A stretch of 64,000 nt of DNA from NCBI GenBank assembly GCA_019637155.1, contig JAHBWE010000014.1, positions 62,001 through 126,000 on the forward strand. The letters run 5' to 3'. The notes beneath the pieces are model-generated. The model worked only from the letters and a program-made list of their open reading frames with translations, had not been told where the DNA came from and ran no database searches. The translations under genes were made by a program, and so were the position numbers. Below are positions 25,957-34,603 of the stretch, one piece after another. This stretch comes from Labilithrix sp. Lineage in GTDB: Bacteria > Myxococcota_A > Polyangia > Polyangiales > Polyangiaceae. Within the stretch, counting starts at the first letter, position 1. The number at the start of each line of letters is the position of its first letter.

Positions 25957-26544
25957 CTACTTCTTGAGGTTCTCGAGCGCGAAGTCCCAGTTCGCGAGGC
26001 TCGCGAGGAACACGTCGATGTACTTCGGACGCGCGTTCCGGTAATCGATGTAATATGCATGCTCCCAGACGTCCATCGTCAGGAGCGCCTTCTGGCCGTG
26101 CTTCAGGGGGAGGTCGGCGTTCGGCGTCTTCGTGACCTTGAGCTTGCCGCCGTCGTCGACGAGCCACGCCCAGCCGGAGCCGAACTGGGTGACGCCCGCG
26201 TTCGTGAACTCCTCCTTGAACTTGTCGAAGGAGCCGAAGTCGCGGTTGATCGCGGCGAGGAGATCGCCCGCCGGCTGACCGCCGCCGCCCGGCTTCATCG
26301 ATGACCAGTAGAAGGTGTGGTTCCAGACCTGCGCCGCGTTGTTGAAGACCGGCGTGCCGACGTCGCTGCCCTTGATGATGTCCTCGAGGCTCTTGCCCTC
26401 TTCCGGCTTGCCCGCGATGAGCTCGTTGAGCTTCGTGACGTACGCGTTGTGATGCTTGCCGTGATGGAAGTCGAGCGTCTCGGGCGTGATGTGGGGCGCG
26501 AGCGCGTCCTTCGCGTAAGGCAGGGGCGGGAGGGTGAAAGCCAT
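25957..26544 (-). CDS. sodB: Superoxide dismutase, iron type
   Basis: 195 residues, typical length. Metal ligands are H27 in LDFHHGKHH, the histidine of AQVWNHTFYW, and D and H of MDVWEHAYYIDYRN. The AQVWNHTFYWSSMKP and DYRNARPKYI sequences match Fe-SODs rather than Mn-SODs. It converts superoxide to oxygen and hydrogen peroxide in the cytoplasm. A GGAGA ribosome site lies 8 bases before the ATG. Transcription ends against the NUDIX gene with adjacent stops. The upstream 130-base gap contains a 14-base palindrome that could be regulatory. Confidence 0.96.
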   Translation of the reverse strand: MAFTLPPLPYAKDALAPHITPETLDFHHGKHHNAYVTKLNELIAGKPEEGKSLEDIIKGSDVGTPVFNNAAQVWNHTFYWSSMKPGGGGQPAGDLLAAINRDFGSFDKFKEEFTNAGVTQFGSGWAWLVDDGGKLKVTKTPNADLPLKHGQKALLTMDVWEHAYYIDYRNARPKYIDVFLASLANWDFALENLKK

Positions 26545-26636
26545 GGCGCGGTCTCCTCTTTCTCTCTCTGAACGGAGTGTGGACCGGCCACGTTAGAGCC
26601 CTCGGCAACCCTTGAGAAGAGGCGCAAGGCCACACA

Positions 26637-26650
26637 GCCAACGCGTTGGC
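26637..26650. promoter_or_regulatory. 14-base perfect palindrome upstream of sodB
   Basis: GCCAACGCGTTGGC is a perfect palindrome about 95 bases upstream of the sodB ATG and 26 bases after the stop of the small zinc protein. It could be an operator for sodB or part of a terminator of the export operon; no T-run follows. Confidence 0.35.
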
Positions 26651-26675
26651 CGAATGTCCATATGTTGTCGCGCCC

Positions 26676-26912
26676 TCACTGGCCCTTGGCGTTCTTGTAC
26701 TTCTGCCAGCAGTCGGGGCAGCGCCAGATCGGTTTGTTGCTGCCGTCGGGCTGGCGATCGAAGACGAGGCGCCACCCGAGCGTGCTGCGCAGCGTCTGCT
26801 CCTGATCGAGGTCCGGCGCCGCGCAGCCGCAGTCGAAGCACTTCGGGTCCGTCGCGCTCGAAGCGGAGGCCGGCGGTGGAATGCTCGGGCTGCTGCGGCG
26901 GATGTGGCTCAT
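26676..26912 (-). CDS. Small zinc-binding protein
   Basis: 78 residues. Two cysteine pairs, CFDCG and CPDC, separated by about 40 residues, suggest one bound zinc. The N-terminal 20 residues are Ser/Pro-rich and probably disordered; a GWRLVFDRQPDGSNKPIWRC strand leads to the second pair. It starts 12 bases after the stop of the second permease and so is probably the last gene of the export operon. I do not recognise its function. Confidence 0.7.
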   Translation of the reverse strand: MSHIRRSSPSIPPPASASSATDPKCFDCGCAAPDLDQEQTLRSTLGWRLVFDRQPDGSNKPIWRCPDCWQKYKNAKGQ

Positions 26913-26924
26913 GTCTCGGATCGA

Positions 26925-28088
26925 TCAGCCTCTCATCGCTTCGACCGGGCTCACCCGGGCGGCGCGTACGGCGGGTAAGAACCCGCCCACGAGTCCCATG
27001 AAAGCAGAGAGCGCGATCGAGGACACGATGATTTGCGGGCTGGGCTCGAAACCGAACACGACCTCCGAGAATGTGCCCATGTTCAGCATCGTGATCTTCA
27101 CCGCCTTCATCGCGAGGGAGGCGACCGCGCCGATGGCCCCGCCGACGACGGCGAGGAAGACGGACTCGAGCAGGAAGGAGAAGAGGATCGACCCCTTCGA
27201 GAACCCGAGCGCACGGAGCGTGCCGATCTCCCGCGTCCGTCCCGCCACCTGCGCGTTCATCGTGATCGTCGCGCCGATCATCGCGCCGACGCCGAAGAAG
27301 AAGGCGATCATGCCGCCGAGGAGCTTGAGGATGAAGGAGGTCCCCTCGCTCTGCTTCTCGAAGAAGTCCGCCTCCCGCATCGCGACGAGGCCCATCGTAC
27401 GGTCCTGCTCGACGAGCGCCTTGAACGCGTCGAACTTGCTCGCGCTGTCGAGCCGGACGTGCACGCTCGAGACGTAGCCCTCGCGGCCGAAGGCCTGGCG
27501 CGCGATGTGGAGGTCGACCCACACCTCCGACTCGTAGGCCGAGCCTTGGTCCTCGAAGACGCCGACCACCTTCACCGAGCGGTTCTTCTTGAGCTCGAAG
27601 CTCTGCCCGATCTCGAGGCCCTTGAAGCGCCCGCGGATGGCCTTGCCGACGATGACCTCGTCCGAGCCGGGCGACGGCATCTTGCCCTCGACGAGCTTCG
27701 CGGTGCTGCGGAACGCGAGCGCGTCCTCGGGCACGCCGCGCACGGTCACGTTCGAGACGCCGTCGACGCCGACCTTGTCGAGGAGGATGACGATGAGCAC
27801 CTCGCCGACGCCGGGCGGCTTGCTGTTCGCGCCGATCTGCTGCGCTTGCGCGAGGACGAGGTTCAGCTGCTTGTCCTCGATCGCGCTCGTCATCTCGTTG
27901 TCCGAGCCCTTCCGCAGGACGATCGCGCTCTCGGGCGCGGCCGAGCGGCCGAACGTCTTCTCGATCCCGTTCGCGAGCATGATCGCGCACGCGAACACGT
28001 AGACGACGAGGGCGAGGCCGAACATCGCCGCGGCGGTCGTGCGCTTGCGGACGACGAGGTTCCGGACGTTGTACTTGATCGGGACCAT
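26925..28088 (-). CDS. ABC transporter permease (FtsX/MacB type), second
   Basis: 387 residues. One N-terminal helix (AAAMFGLALVVYVFACAIML), a long periplasmic domain, and three C-terminal helices near 260-380 give the FtsX topology. The motif AGRTREIGTLRALGFSKGSILFSFLLES is the conserved cytoplasmic segment that contacts the ATPase, and the end VRAARVSPVEAMRG is the standard terminus. Its ATG overlaps the previous permease stop by one base. It is expected to pair with the other permease as a heterodimer driven by the ATPase, transmitting force to the periplasmic adaptor. Confidence 0.93.
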   Translation of the reverse strand: MVPIKYNVRNLVVRKRTTAAAMFGLALVVYVFACAIMLANGIEKTFGRSAAPESAIVLRKGSDNEMTSAIEDKQLNLVLAQAQQIGANSKPPGVGEVLIVILLDKVGVDGVSNVTVRGVPEDALAFRSTAKLVEGKMPSPGSDEVIVGKAIRGRFKGLEIGQSFELKKNRSVKVVGVFEDQGSAYESEVWVDLHIARQAFGREGYVSSVHVRLDSASKFDAFKALVEQDRTMGLVAMREADFFEKQSEGTSFILKLLGGMIAFFFGVGAMIGATITMNAQVAGRTREIGTLRALGFSKGSILFSFLLESVFLAVVGGAIGAVASLAMKAVKITMLNMGTFSEVVFGFEPSPQIIVSSIALSAFMGLVGGFLPAVRAARVSPVEAMRG

Positions 28089-29257
28089 CAGCCGACCCTC
28101 CGCAGCGCGTCGGTGACGGAGACCTTGCCCGCCTGGATGCTGGGGAGGAGCGAGGCGACGGCGGAGAGCAGGATCGCGATCACGAACGCGATCGCGGCCG
28201 TCTTCGGCTCGACCCGGAAGTAGGGGAACCAGGCGCCCATGTTCTCTTCGATCGCGGCGCCCATCACGTTGTTCACGAACGGGTAGGCGATGCCGACGCC
28301 GACGACGCCGGACACGACGCCGAGCGTCGCCGCCTCCGCGATGACGAAGAAGCGGATGTGCCACGGCTCGAAGCCGATCGCGCGGAGCACCGCGTACTCC
28401 TTCGTCCGCTCGCGCACGCCCATCGCGATCGTGTTGCCGAGGATGAGGAGCATGATGCCGAGGATGACGACCGAGACGATGTTGAGCGCGGAGAGGATCG
28501 CGGAGAACCCCGCCATGAACGAGACGTTCATGTTGCGCTCGCTCATCGTGATGGTCTGCACGTCGCGCTCGTCGAAGAGGCGGTCGATCTGCTGCGAGAT
28601 CTCGCCCGACCGGCTCGAGTCGGTGATGCGCGTCATGATCCAGCCGATCTGGTCCTGTCGCGCCGGCGGGAGCGAGTCGTTCATGTAGTCCCAGTGGAAG
28701 AGGAGCTCGGACTCGTCGAGCGACTTGCGGCTCGCGGTGTAGATGCCGGAGATGTTGAACTCCCAGTCGCCGGGGTAAATCGTGCCTTCGAGGACGACCT
28801 TGTCGCCGACCTTCCACCCCATCTTCTTCGCGAGGACCTGGCCGACGACGGCGCCCTTCTTGTCCTCGAGCCAGCGCTGCTTGTCCGCCGGCGAGAGCAC
28901 CATCTCGTCGAGGACCTCGACGTAGCTCGGCGCGTCGACGGCGAGGTTGGCGAAGAACTCGTCCGGCTTGGTCGGGATGCGCGCGCCGAACCAGTTCGCG
29001 TAGGTCGCCGCCTTCACGCCCGGCACCGCCTTGATGTCGTCGTGGTAGCGCTTCGGCAGCTGCATGATGAACGTCACCTTGTGACGCGTGCCGAGGCGGT
29101 CCTGCGCCGCGTACTCCTCGCCGATGTTCCAGGCCCAGAGCACGGTGCGCAGCATCACGAACGCGATCAGCGCGACCGCGGCGCCGGCGACGGTGAACGC
29201 CGTGCGGAACCAGCTGCGCTTCAGGTTGCGCGCCGCGATGAAGAAGAGGGCGAGCAT
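28088..29257 (-). CDS. ABC transporter permease (FtsX/MacB type), first
   Basis: 389 residues with the same layout: an N-terminal helix (AFTVAGAAVALIAFVML), a periplasmic domain of about 220 residues, then three helices. The ATPase contact motif is RERTKEYAVLRAIGFEPWHIRFFV and the C-terminus reads IQAGKVSVTDALRR. It differs clearly from the second permease, so the transporter is probably a heterodimer. It starts two bases after the ATPase stop. Substrates of such pumps include peptides, lipids, siderophores and antibiotics; none is indicated here. Confidence 0.92.
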   Translation of the reverse strand: MLALFFIAARNLKRSWFRTAFTVAGAAVALIAFVMLRTVLWAWNIGEEYAAQDRLGTRHKVTFIMQLPKRYHDDIKAVPGVKAATYANWFGARIPTKPDEFFANLAVDAPSYVEVLDEMVLSPADKQRWLEDKKGAVVGQVLAKKMGWKVGDKVVLEGTIYPGDWEFNISGIYTASRKSLDESELLFHWDYMNDSLPPARQDQIGWIMTRITDSSRSGEISQQIDRLFDERDVQTITMSERNMNVSFMAGFSAILSALNIVSVVILGIMLLILGNTIAMGVRERTKEYAVLRAIGFEPWHIRFFVIAEAATLGVVSGVVGVGIAYPFVNNVMGAAIEENMGAWFPYFRVEPKTAAIAFVIAILLSAVASLLPSIQAGKVSVTDALRRVG

Positions 29258-29259
29258 GG

Positions 29260-29943
29260 CTACTCGAGCTTCCCCTTGTTCAAGTGACGCGTGATGGTGG
29301 CGACCTCCGCCGCGGCGGGGTCGTGCGTGACCATCAGGATCGTCTTCTTGAACTCGGTGTTGAGCTTGGTGAGGAGCTTCAAGATGTCGTCCGCGCTCTT
29401 GCGATCGAGGTCGCCGGTGGGCTCGTCGCAGACGAGGATCGTGGGGTCGTGCACGATCGCGCGCGCGATCGCGACGCGCTGCTCCTGACCGCCGGAGAGC
29501 TGGCGCGGGTAGTGGTCCATCCGGTCCTCGAGGCCGGTGACGCGGAGCGCGGTCTGCGCGCGCTTCTTCCGCTCGCTGCCGGACACGCTCGTGAGGAGGA
29601 GCGGGAGCTCGACGTTCTCGAGCGCGGTGAGGACCGGCATCAAGTTGTACGACTGGAAGATGAAGCCGATGTGGCGCGCGCGGAACTTCGCGAGCTCGCC
29701 GTCGCTCATCTTGCCGATGTCGTTGCCGGCGACGTTGGCCTTGCCGCTCGTCGGGCGATCGAGGCCGGCGATGAGGTTCAGGAGCGTCGACTTGCCGGAG
29801 CCGGACGGTCCCATCAGCGCCTCGAACGCGCCCTCCGGGATCGTGAGGTTCAAGCCGTCGAGGACGGTGAGGGGCTCCTTGCCGCGCACGAACGTCTTCG
29901 TGACGTCGTTCATCTCGATGATGGGCTTCGCTTCCGCGCTCAC
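29260..29943 (-). CDS. ABC transporter ATPase (MacB/LolD type)
   Basis: 227 residues from GTG 29943, which overlaps the adaptor stop (GTGA). Walker A is GPSGSGKS (45-52), the Q loop is FIFQSYNLMPVLTALENVELPL in outline, the signature is LSGGQEQR and Walker B ILVCDEPTGDLD, with the switch histidine in MVTHDP. LSGGQEQR has E where LSGGQQQR is usual. The short length and PTGDLD mark the LolD/MacB class, which powers export or lipoprotein release rather than import. Confidence 0.95.
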   Translation of the reverse strand: MSAEAKPIIEMNDVTKTFVRGKEPLTVLDGLNLTIPEGAFEALMGPSGSGKSTLLNLIAGLDRPTSGKANVAGNDIGKMSDGELAKFRARHIGFIFQSYNLMPVLTALENVELPLLLTSVSGSERKKRAQTALRVTGLEDRMDHYPRQLSGGQEQRVAIARAIVHDPTILVCDEPTGDLDRKSADDILKLLTKLNTEFKKTILMVTHDPAAAEVATITRHLNKGKLE

Positions 29944-31169
29944 TTGTCCGTCTCCTTGATCCGCTGTCCGTCGGCCGTCTCGCCGGTCGGCTTCGAGACG
30001 ACCTTCGTCCCTTGCGGCGGCCCGTCGAGCAGCTCGACCGAGCTCCCGACCGCGCCGCCGACCTTCACCGGGATGGCGTGGAGCTTCCCCTCCGCCACCG
30101 CGAAGACGACCTTCTGTCCGTTTCGCTCCACGATCGCGTCGCTCGCGACCACCTTCTTCGGCTTCTCGTCCTTCGCCGCGTCGGTGATCTTCTGGGAGAG
30201 GAACGACACGCGCGCGCTCATCTCCGGCAGCACTCCTTCGATGTCGTCGTTCGGGTCGAACTTGACCTTCACCATCACCGTCGCCTTCGAGCGGTTCACG
30301 CGCTGTCCGAGCGACGCCGCCTCGCAGCGGTATCGCTTGTTCGGATAGGCATCGAGGATGATCTCGCACGGGCTGCCCATCTTCACGAGGTGGAGGCGCG
30401 GCTCCGGCACGTCGGCCTCGACCATCAGGCTCGTGAAGTCGACGAGCTCCGCGATCGGCTCCGGGTTGCCGATGCCGCCGACGAACGAGCCCGGCGTCGC
30501 GGGCTTCGTCACGACGCGGCCCGAGATCGGCGCGACGATGATGCGGTCCTTGAGGCCGACGCCGACCGTGCCGACGTCGGCCTGCGCCGCCGTCGTCTCC
30601 GCCTCCGCCGCGCTCACCGCTTCGCGGAGCGAGGCCTGCCGCGCCTTCATGTCGTCGAGGTTCGCCTTGCCGACCGCGCCGCTCTTCACGAGCGCCTCTT
30701 CGCGCTCGATCTGGAGGTTCAGCTCGTTCAGCTGCGCGCGCGCGGTCGAGCTGCGCGCCTTCGCGACGCCGACGCGCGAGCTCGTCGCCGCGAGCGCGCT
30801 CCTCTGATCGGTGTCCTCGAGCTGCGCGATGACGTCCCCTTCTTTGACGGTGTCCCCTTCTTTGACGAGGACCTTCGCGAGGCGGCCGGGCAGCTTCGAC
30901 CCGACCTTCGAGGTGACTTGCGGGATGACGTAGCCGGTCGCGGTGACCTGGACGTCGGCCTGCGACGGCGAGATCATCGCGACCTCGGTGGTGCGGACCT
31001 CGGTCTTGAAGAGCTGGCCCTGCACGCGCTGCCACCCGAAGAACCCGACCGTGCCGACGGCGGCGACGACGACGAGCGGCAGGACGAGCTTGCGCACGGC
31101 GGACGGCGGCGACGGCGCGTCGCGGTTGATGCGCAGCGAAGCGAGATCGGAGCTGAGTTGGTCGGCCAC
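29940..31169 (-). CDS. Periplasmic adaptor (HlyD/MacA-like membrane fusion protein)
   Basis: 409 residues from GTG 31169. One membrane helix at about 28-45 (LVLPLVVVAAVGTVGFFGW) is followed by a lipoyl half-domain (KEGDTVKEGDVIAQLED), a helical hairpin coiled coil (about 110-200), the second lipoyl half (IVAPISGRVVTKPATPGSFV) and beta-barrel domains. It links the inner-membrane permeases to the outer membrane or periplasmic substrate. First gene of the operon; about 109 bases separate it from the divergent lipoprotein gene, and this gap should hold both promoters. No outer-membrane TolC-like gene is visible in the window. Confidence 0.92.
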   Translation of the reverse strand: MADQLSSDLASLRINRDAPSPPSAVRKLVLPLVVVAAVGTVGFFGWQRVQGQLFKTEVRTTEVAMISPSQADVQVTATGYVIPQVTSKVGSKLPGRLAKVLVKEGDTVKEGDVIAQLEDTDQRSALAATSSRVGVAKARSSTARAQLNELNLQIEREEALVKSGAVGKANLDDMKARQASLREAVSAAEAETTAAQADVGTVGVGLKDRIIVAPISGRVVTKPATPGSFVGGIGNPEPIAELVDFTSLMVEADVPEPRLHLVKMGSPCEIILDAYPNKRYRCEAASLGQRVNRSKATVMVKVKFDPNDDIEGVLPEMSARVSFLSQKITDAAKDEKPKKVVASDAIVERNGQKVVFAVAEGKLHAIPVKVGGAVGSSVELLDGPPQGTKVVSKPTGETADGQRIKETDK

Positions 31170-31278
31170 GGCGGCAGCATCGTTAGCACGGAGACCGCGC
31201 CGCGAAAGCCCACACTCGATCGTGGCGCGATCCGTCAATCCTTTCGGTGCGAAGGCGAGCGTTGGTACGCTCCCGGGA

Positions 31279-31854
31279 ATGACCTCGCGCGCGCCCTCGA
31301 CGATTGGCCTCGTGCTCCTCGTCGCGTGCAGCGGCGAGGTGCCGCCGGCGGCCGCCCCCGCGACGAAGGCGGCGAGCGGCTCGGCGGTGGAGCAGCTCTT
31401 CCCGCTCGAGGACGGCAACCTCTACCACTACGTCACGAAGGACGGCGACGAGACGGGGATGCTGGTCGCGAAGGTGAAGCGCACCGACGACAAACACGGC
31501 GAGCTCCAGCTCTCGAACAAGACGAACCGCTTCGTCTACGCCGCCGACGGCGTCACGTACGATCATGGCGTCTACATCCTCAAGGCGCCGCTCGACGTCG
31601 GGGCGTCGTGGTCGGGGGAGCACGGCGGCGTCGTGAAGATCGCCGCGGTCGACGCGACGGCCGAGGTGCCCGCCGGCAGGTACATGGGCTGCGTCCGCAC
31701 GGTCGAGGACGGCGGCGCGCTCCCGCCGGGCAAGCGCTACGAGACGACGTATTGCCCCGGCGTCGGGATGGTCCTCCTCGTCGTGAGCGCCCCGGTCGGC
31801 CAGGCGCGCGCGGAGCTCAAGTCGTATGGCAAGCCGGTGGTGATCGCGCCATGA
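31279..31854 (+). CDS. Lipoprotein of unknown function
   Basis: 191 residues. The signal ends in the lipobox LLVACSG. The mature protein begins with an Ala/Pro-rich linker and then a beta-rich domain (LFPLEDGNLYHYVTKDGDE, YDHGVYILKAPLDVGASWSGEHG) that resembles small single-domain lipoproteins found in myxobacteria. Two cysteines (GCVRT, TYCPG) could form one disulphide. No function is recognised. It is divergent from the export operon and convergent with the hydrolase gene, 12 bases away. Confidence 0.8.
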   Translation: MTSRAPSTIGLVLLVACSGEVPPAAAPATKAASGSAVEQLFPLEDGNLYHYVTKDGDETGMLVAKVKRTDDKHGELQLSNKTNRFVYAADGVTYDHGVYILKAPLDVGASWSGEHGGVVKIAAVDATAEVPAGRYMGCVRTVEDGGALPPGKRYETTYCPGVGMVLLVVSAPVGQARAELKSYGKPVVIAP

Positions 31855-31866
31855 AGCGCCCGAAGC

Positions 31867-33054
31867 TCACTTCTGCGCGTCGGCCTCCGCGATGACCTGA
31901 CCCATGAAGTGGACGAGCGCCCACTGGTCGGCGGCGCTCGGGTTCTTGAGGTCGACGTGCTCGAGCGCGGGGGTGATGAGCGACGACTTGAGCCGCGCCG
32001 GCGGCACGTCCTCCGCGAGCCACGCGGTCTCGCTCGCCGGGATGACGGTGTCGCCCTCGCCGTGGAGGAGGTACACGTTCGCGCGGATCGAGCCGAGGCG
32101 GCCGTGCGGCGACACCGCGGCCATGTCCGCGCCGTGGCGGTCGATGAGCGCGAGCATCTCCGGGCGCAGCACCTCCGCGCCGTCGCCGACGAGGCGCTCG
32201 AACTTGTCCTTCGACGCGGGCGAGAGCGCCTCCGCCGTCTTCCGCGCGTCGTCGCGCTTCTCCCAGATCCAGAGCCGGAGCGCCTCGCGCGCCGCGGCGA
32301 CGTCGTCGGCGGGGAAGAAGTCCTCCACGTGTGTGTAGACGAGGATCATCATCCCGTAGCCGTGCGCCTCGAGTTTGCTCTGCTCGCCGTTCGGCTTCGT
32401 GATCTCGTCGGTGACGAAGAAGCGCGAGACGCGGCCCAGGTCGTCGTGCGCGCCGACCGCGACGACGAACGAGACGCGATGCGAGAACCGCTCGTCGGCG
32501 GCGGCGAGGAGCGAGATGCCGCCGCCGAAGCTCATGCCCATGAGGCCGACCTCTGCGCCGGGACCGCCGACGCGCTGCTGCAGGTCCATCACCGCGGCGC
32601 CGACGGTGTCGATCGAGCGGGGCGCGACGTGGTAGTCGGAGAGCTCGCTCACGGCCGGCGTCATCACGAGCACCCCCGCCGACGCGACCGCGCGGGCGAA
32701 GCGCTCGAGGCGCACGTCGTCGATCCCGAAGTGGTTCACGCCGTGCACGAGCACGACGCCGGGCGGGTTCGTGACGCCGGCGGGACGATAGAGACGCGCG
32801 TCGATGCGATCGCCGTCGCGATCGAACGTGGTGCGCTCGTCGGTGACGGCCGGCTTCGCGTCCTTGTCGGAGAACGTCATGAGGAGCGACGCGGCGCGCG
32901 CGTGTTGCGACGCGGGGCGGAACCCGAGCACGCCGAGGACGGCGAGCACGAACACGACGACGCGCGCACGGCGCCACCGCGCCTCCACCTTCATCGACCG
33001 CGCGCCCTTCTCGGTCCCCCCCATCGTGTCCACGTCCGGCATCGCGCTCGTCAT
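31867..33054 (-). CDS. Membrane-anchored alpha/beta hydrolase (dienelactone hydrolase-like)
   Basis: 395 residues from ATG 33054; ATG 32994 is possible and would place the helix directly at the N-terminus. A signal or anchor (VVVFVLAVLGVLGF) precedes a large alpha/beta hydrolase domain: VLVHGVNHFG gives the oxyanion region, GLMGMSFGGG holds the nucleophile serine, LLHGEGDTVIP the acid and LEHVDL the histidine. It probably hydrolyses an ester or peptide in the periplasm. The substrate is unknown. It stands alone between two lipoprotein genes. Confidence 0.85.
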   Translation of the reverse strand: MTSAMPDVDTMGGTEKGARSMKVEARWRRARVVVFVLAVLGVLGFRPASQHARAASLLMTFSDKDAKPAVTDERTTFDRDGDRIDARLYRPAGVTNPPGVVLVHGVNHFGIDDVRLERFARAVASAGVLVMTPAVSELSDYHVAPRSIDTVGAAVMDLQQRVGGPGAEVGLMGMSFGGGISLLAAADERFSHRVSFVVAVGAHDDLGRVSRFFVTDEITKPNGEQSKLEAHGYGMMILVYTHVEDFFPADDVAAAREALRLWIWEKRDDARKTAEALSPASKDKFERLVGDGAEVLRPEMLALIDRHGADMAAVSPHGRLGSIRANVYLLHGEGDTVIPASETAWLAEDVPPARLKSSLITPALEHVDLKNPSAADQWALVHFMGQVIAEADAQK

Positions 33055-33137
33055 CGTAGGCCTCCGCGCCGATCGACGCCCGTCGCCCGGAAAACCCCGT
33101 CTCCGGCGCGTGAAAGGTTGTAATTCTTTGTCACGCG

Positions 33138-33335
33138 ATGCGAGGGTCCTGCGCAGTCGTCGTGCTCCTCGGCTGCGCTCGGCCGTTCGACACGGAGGTG
33201 TCCCCGGCCGACGCCGGCACACCCGAGGTGGCCACACCCGACGCTGCCACACCGGCCGACACCGGCGCTCCGCCGGTCGCCTGCGGGGGCGACCTCGGGA
33301 CGAGCCTCGTCCAGAAGATCGCGAAGCCGCGCTGA
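33138..33335 (+). CDS. Very small lipoprotein
   Basis: 65 residues. A short signal with lipobox VLLGCA leads to a mature peptide of about 50 residues made mainly of Thr, Pro, Ala and Asp in a repeated TPxxATP pattern, ending with a CGG and IAKPR. No domain is visible. It ends six bases before the start of the polymerase IV gene, so the two are probably co-transcribed. It may be a real small lipoprotein or the remnant of a larger one. Confidence 0.6.
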   Translation: MRGSCAVVVLLGCARPFDTEVSPADAGTPEVATPDAATPADTGAPPVACGGDLGTSLVQKIAKPR

Positions 33336-33341
33336 CGTGTC

Positions 33342-34589
33342 ATGCTCGACGCGCGGCGGCAGATCCTCCACGTCGACATGGACGCGTTCTTCGCGTCGGT
33401 GGAGGTGCTCGACGATCCGACGCTGCGGGGCAAGGCCGTCGTCGTCGGCGGTCCGGCGCGGCGCGGGGTCGTCGCGGCCGCTTCGTACGAGGCGCGCGTC
33501 TTCGGCGTGCGCTCGGCGATGCCGATGGCGGAGGCGCTGCGGCGCTGCCCGAAGCTCCTCGTCGTGCCGCCGCGCGGCGATCGCTACGCCGAGGTCTCGA
33601 ACCAGGTCTTCGACGTGTTCCACCGCTACACCCCGCTCGTCGAGGGCCTCTCGATCGACGAAGCGTTCCTCGACGTGACCGCGAGCCGGAGCTTGTTCGG
33701 CGACGGCGAGGCGATCGCGAAGCGCATCCGCGCCGACGTGCGCGACGTCACCGGAGGCCTCACCTGCTCGGCCGGCGTCGCGGAGTCGAAGTTCGTCGCG
33801 AAGATCGCGAGCGACATGAAGAAGCCGGACGGCCTCACGGTGGTGCCCGCCGACGTCGCCGCGTTCCTCGCGCCGCTGCCGATCGAGCGGATGTGGGGCG
33901 TCGGGCCGAAGACCGCGCCCACGCTGCGCGCGCTCGGCTACGAGACGCTCGGCGACATCGCGAAGGCCGATCCGATCGCGCTCGAGCGCGCGATCGGTCA
34001 ATGGGGGATCGAGATCCGCCAGCTCGCCCGCGGCCACGACCTCCGCGCGGTCGTCCCCGATCGCGACGCGAAGTCGATCGGCGCCGAGTGCACGTACGAG
34101 CACGACCTCACGACGCGGGAGGAGATCGCGCGGACGCTCCTCGCCCACGCGTCGCGCTGCGCGGAGCGCCTCACCGAGAACGCCCTCGCCGCCGGCGCCG
34201 TCGTCGTGAAGCTCAAGCACCACGACTTCACGCTCGTCACGCGGCGGAAGACGCTCGACTCGCCCGCGAACGACGCGACCTCGATCCACGAGGCCTGCCT
34301 CGAGCTCCTCGCCCGGTTCCCGCTGGACGGCGCGCGCATCCGGCTCACCGGCGTCCAGGCGCAGGACCTCCGCTCCGCCGAGCCCGAACAGAAGGCGCTC
34401 TTCCGCGACGAACGCGAGCACAGACGTCGCGAGCTCCAGAGCGTGCTCCTCCGCGCGAAAGAGCGGTTCGGGAGCGTCGAGGCCCCGTTGACGTTCGCCA
34501 CGCTCCTCGAGGACACGACGCCGCGGACGGCGCCGGAGGGCGATCTGGAGAAGAAAGGAAGCTGGTCGCGGCGCGGTCGGCGCGACTAG
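33342..34589 (+). CDS. dinB: DNA polymerase IV (Y family)
   Basis: 415 residues. Catalytic acids are in HVDMDAFFASVE and LSIDEAFLDVT; the palm motif YEARVFGVRSAMP and the helix-hairpin-helix WGVGPKTAPTLRALGYETLGD follow, then the little-finger domain with KSIGAECTYEHDL. The protein performs translesion synthesis in the cytoplasm. The C-terminus (about 360-415) lacks an obvious QL-type beta-clamp motif; the QSVLLRAKERFG stretch may serve instead. A LexA-type box was not identified upstream. Confidence 0.96.
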   Translation: MLDARRQILHVDMDAFFASVEVLDDPTLRGKAVVVGGPARRGVVAAASYEARVFGVRSAMPMAEALRRCPKLLVVPPRGDRYAEVSNQVFDVFHRYTPLVEGLSIDEAFLDVTASRSLFGDGEAIAKRIRADVRDVTGGLTCSAGVAESKFVAKIASDMKKPDGLTVVPADVAAFLAPLPIERMWGVGPKTAPTLRALGYETLGDIAKADPIALERAIGQWGIEIRQLARGHDLRAVVPDRDAKSIGAECTYEHDLTTREEIARTLLAHASRCAERLTENALAAGAVVVKLKHHDFTLVTRRKTLDSPANDATSIHEACLELLARFPLDGARIRLTGVQAQDLRSAEPEQKALFRDEREHRRRELQSVLLRAKERFGSVEAPLTFATLLEDTTPRTAPEGDLEKKGSWSRRGRRD

Positions 34590-34603
34590 TATGAGGTCGG
34601 ACG

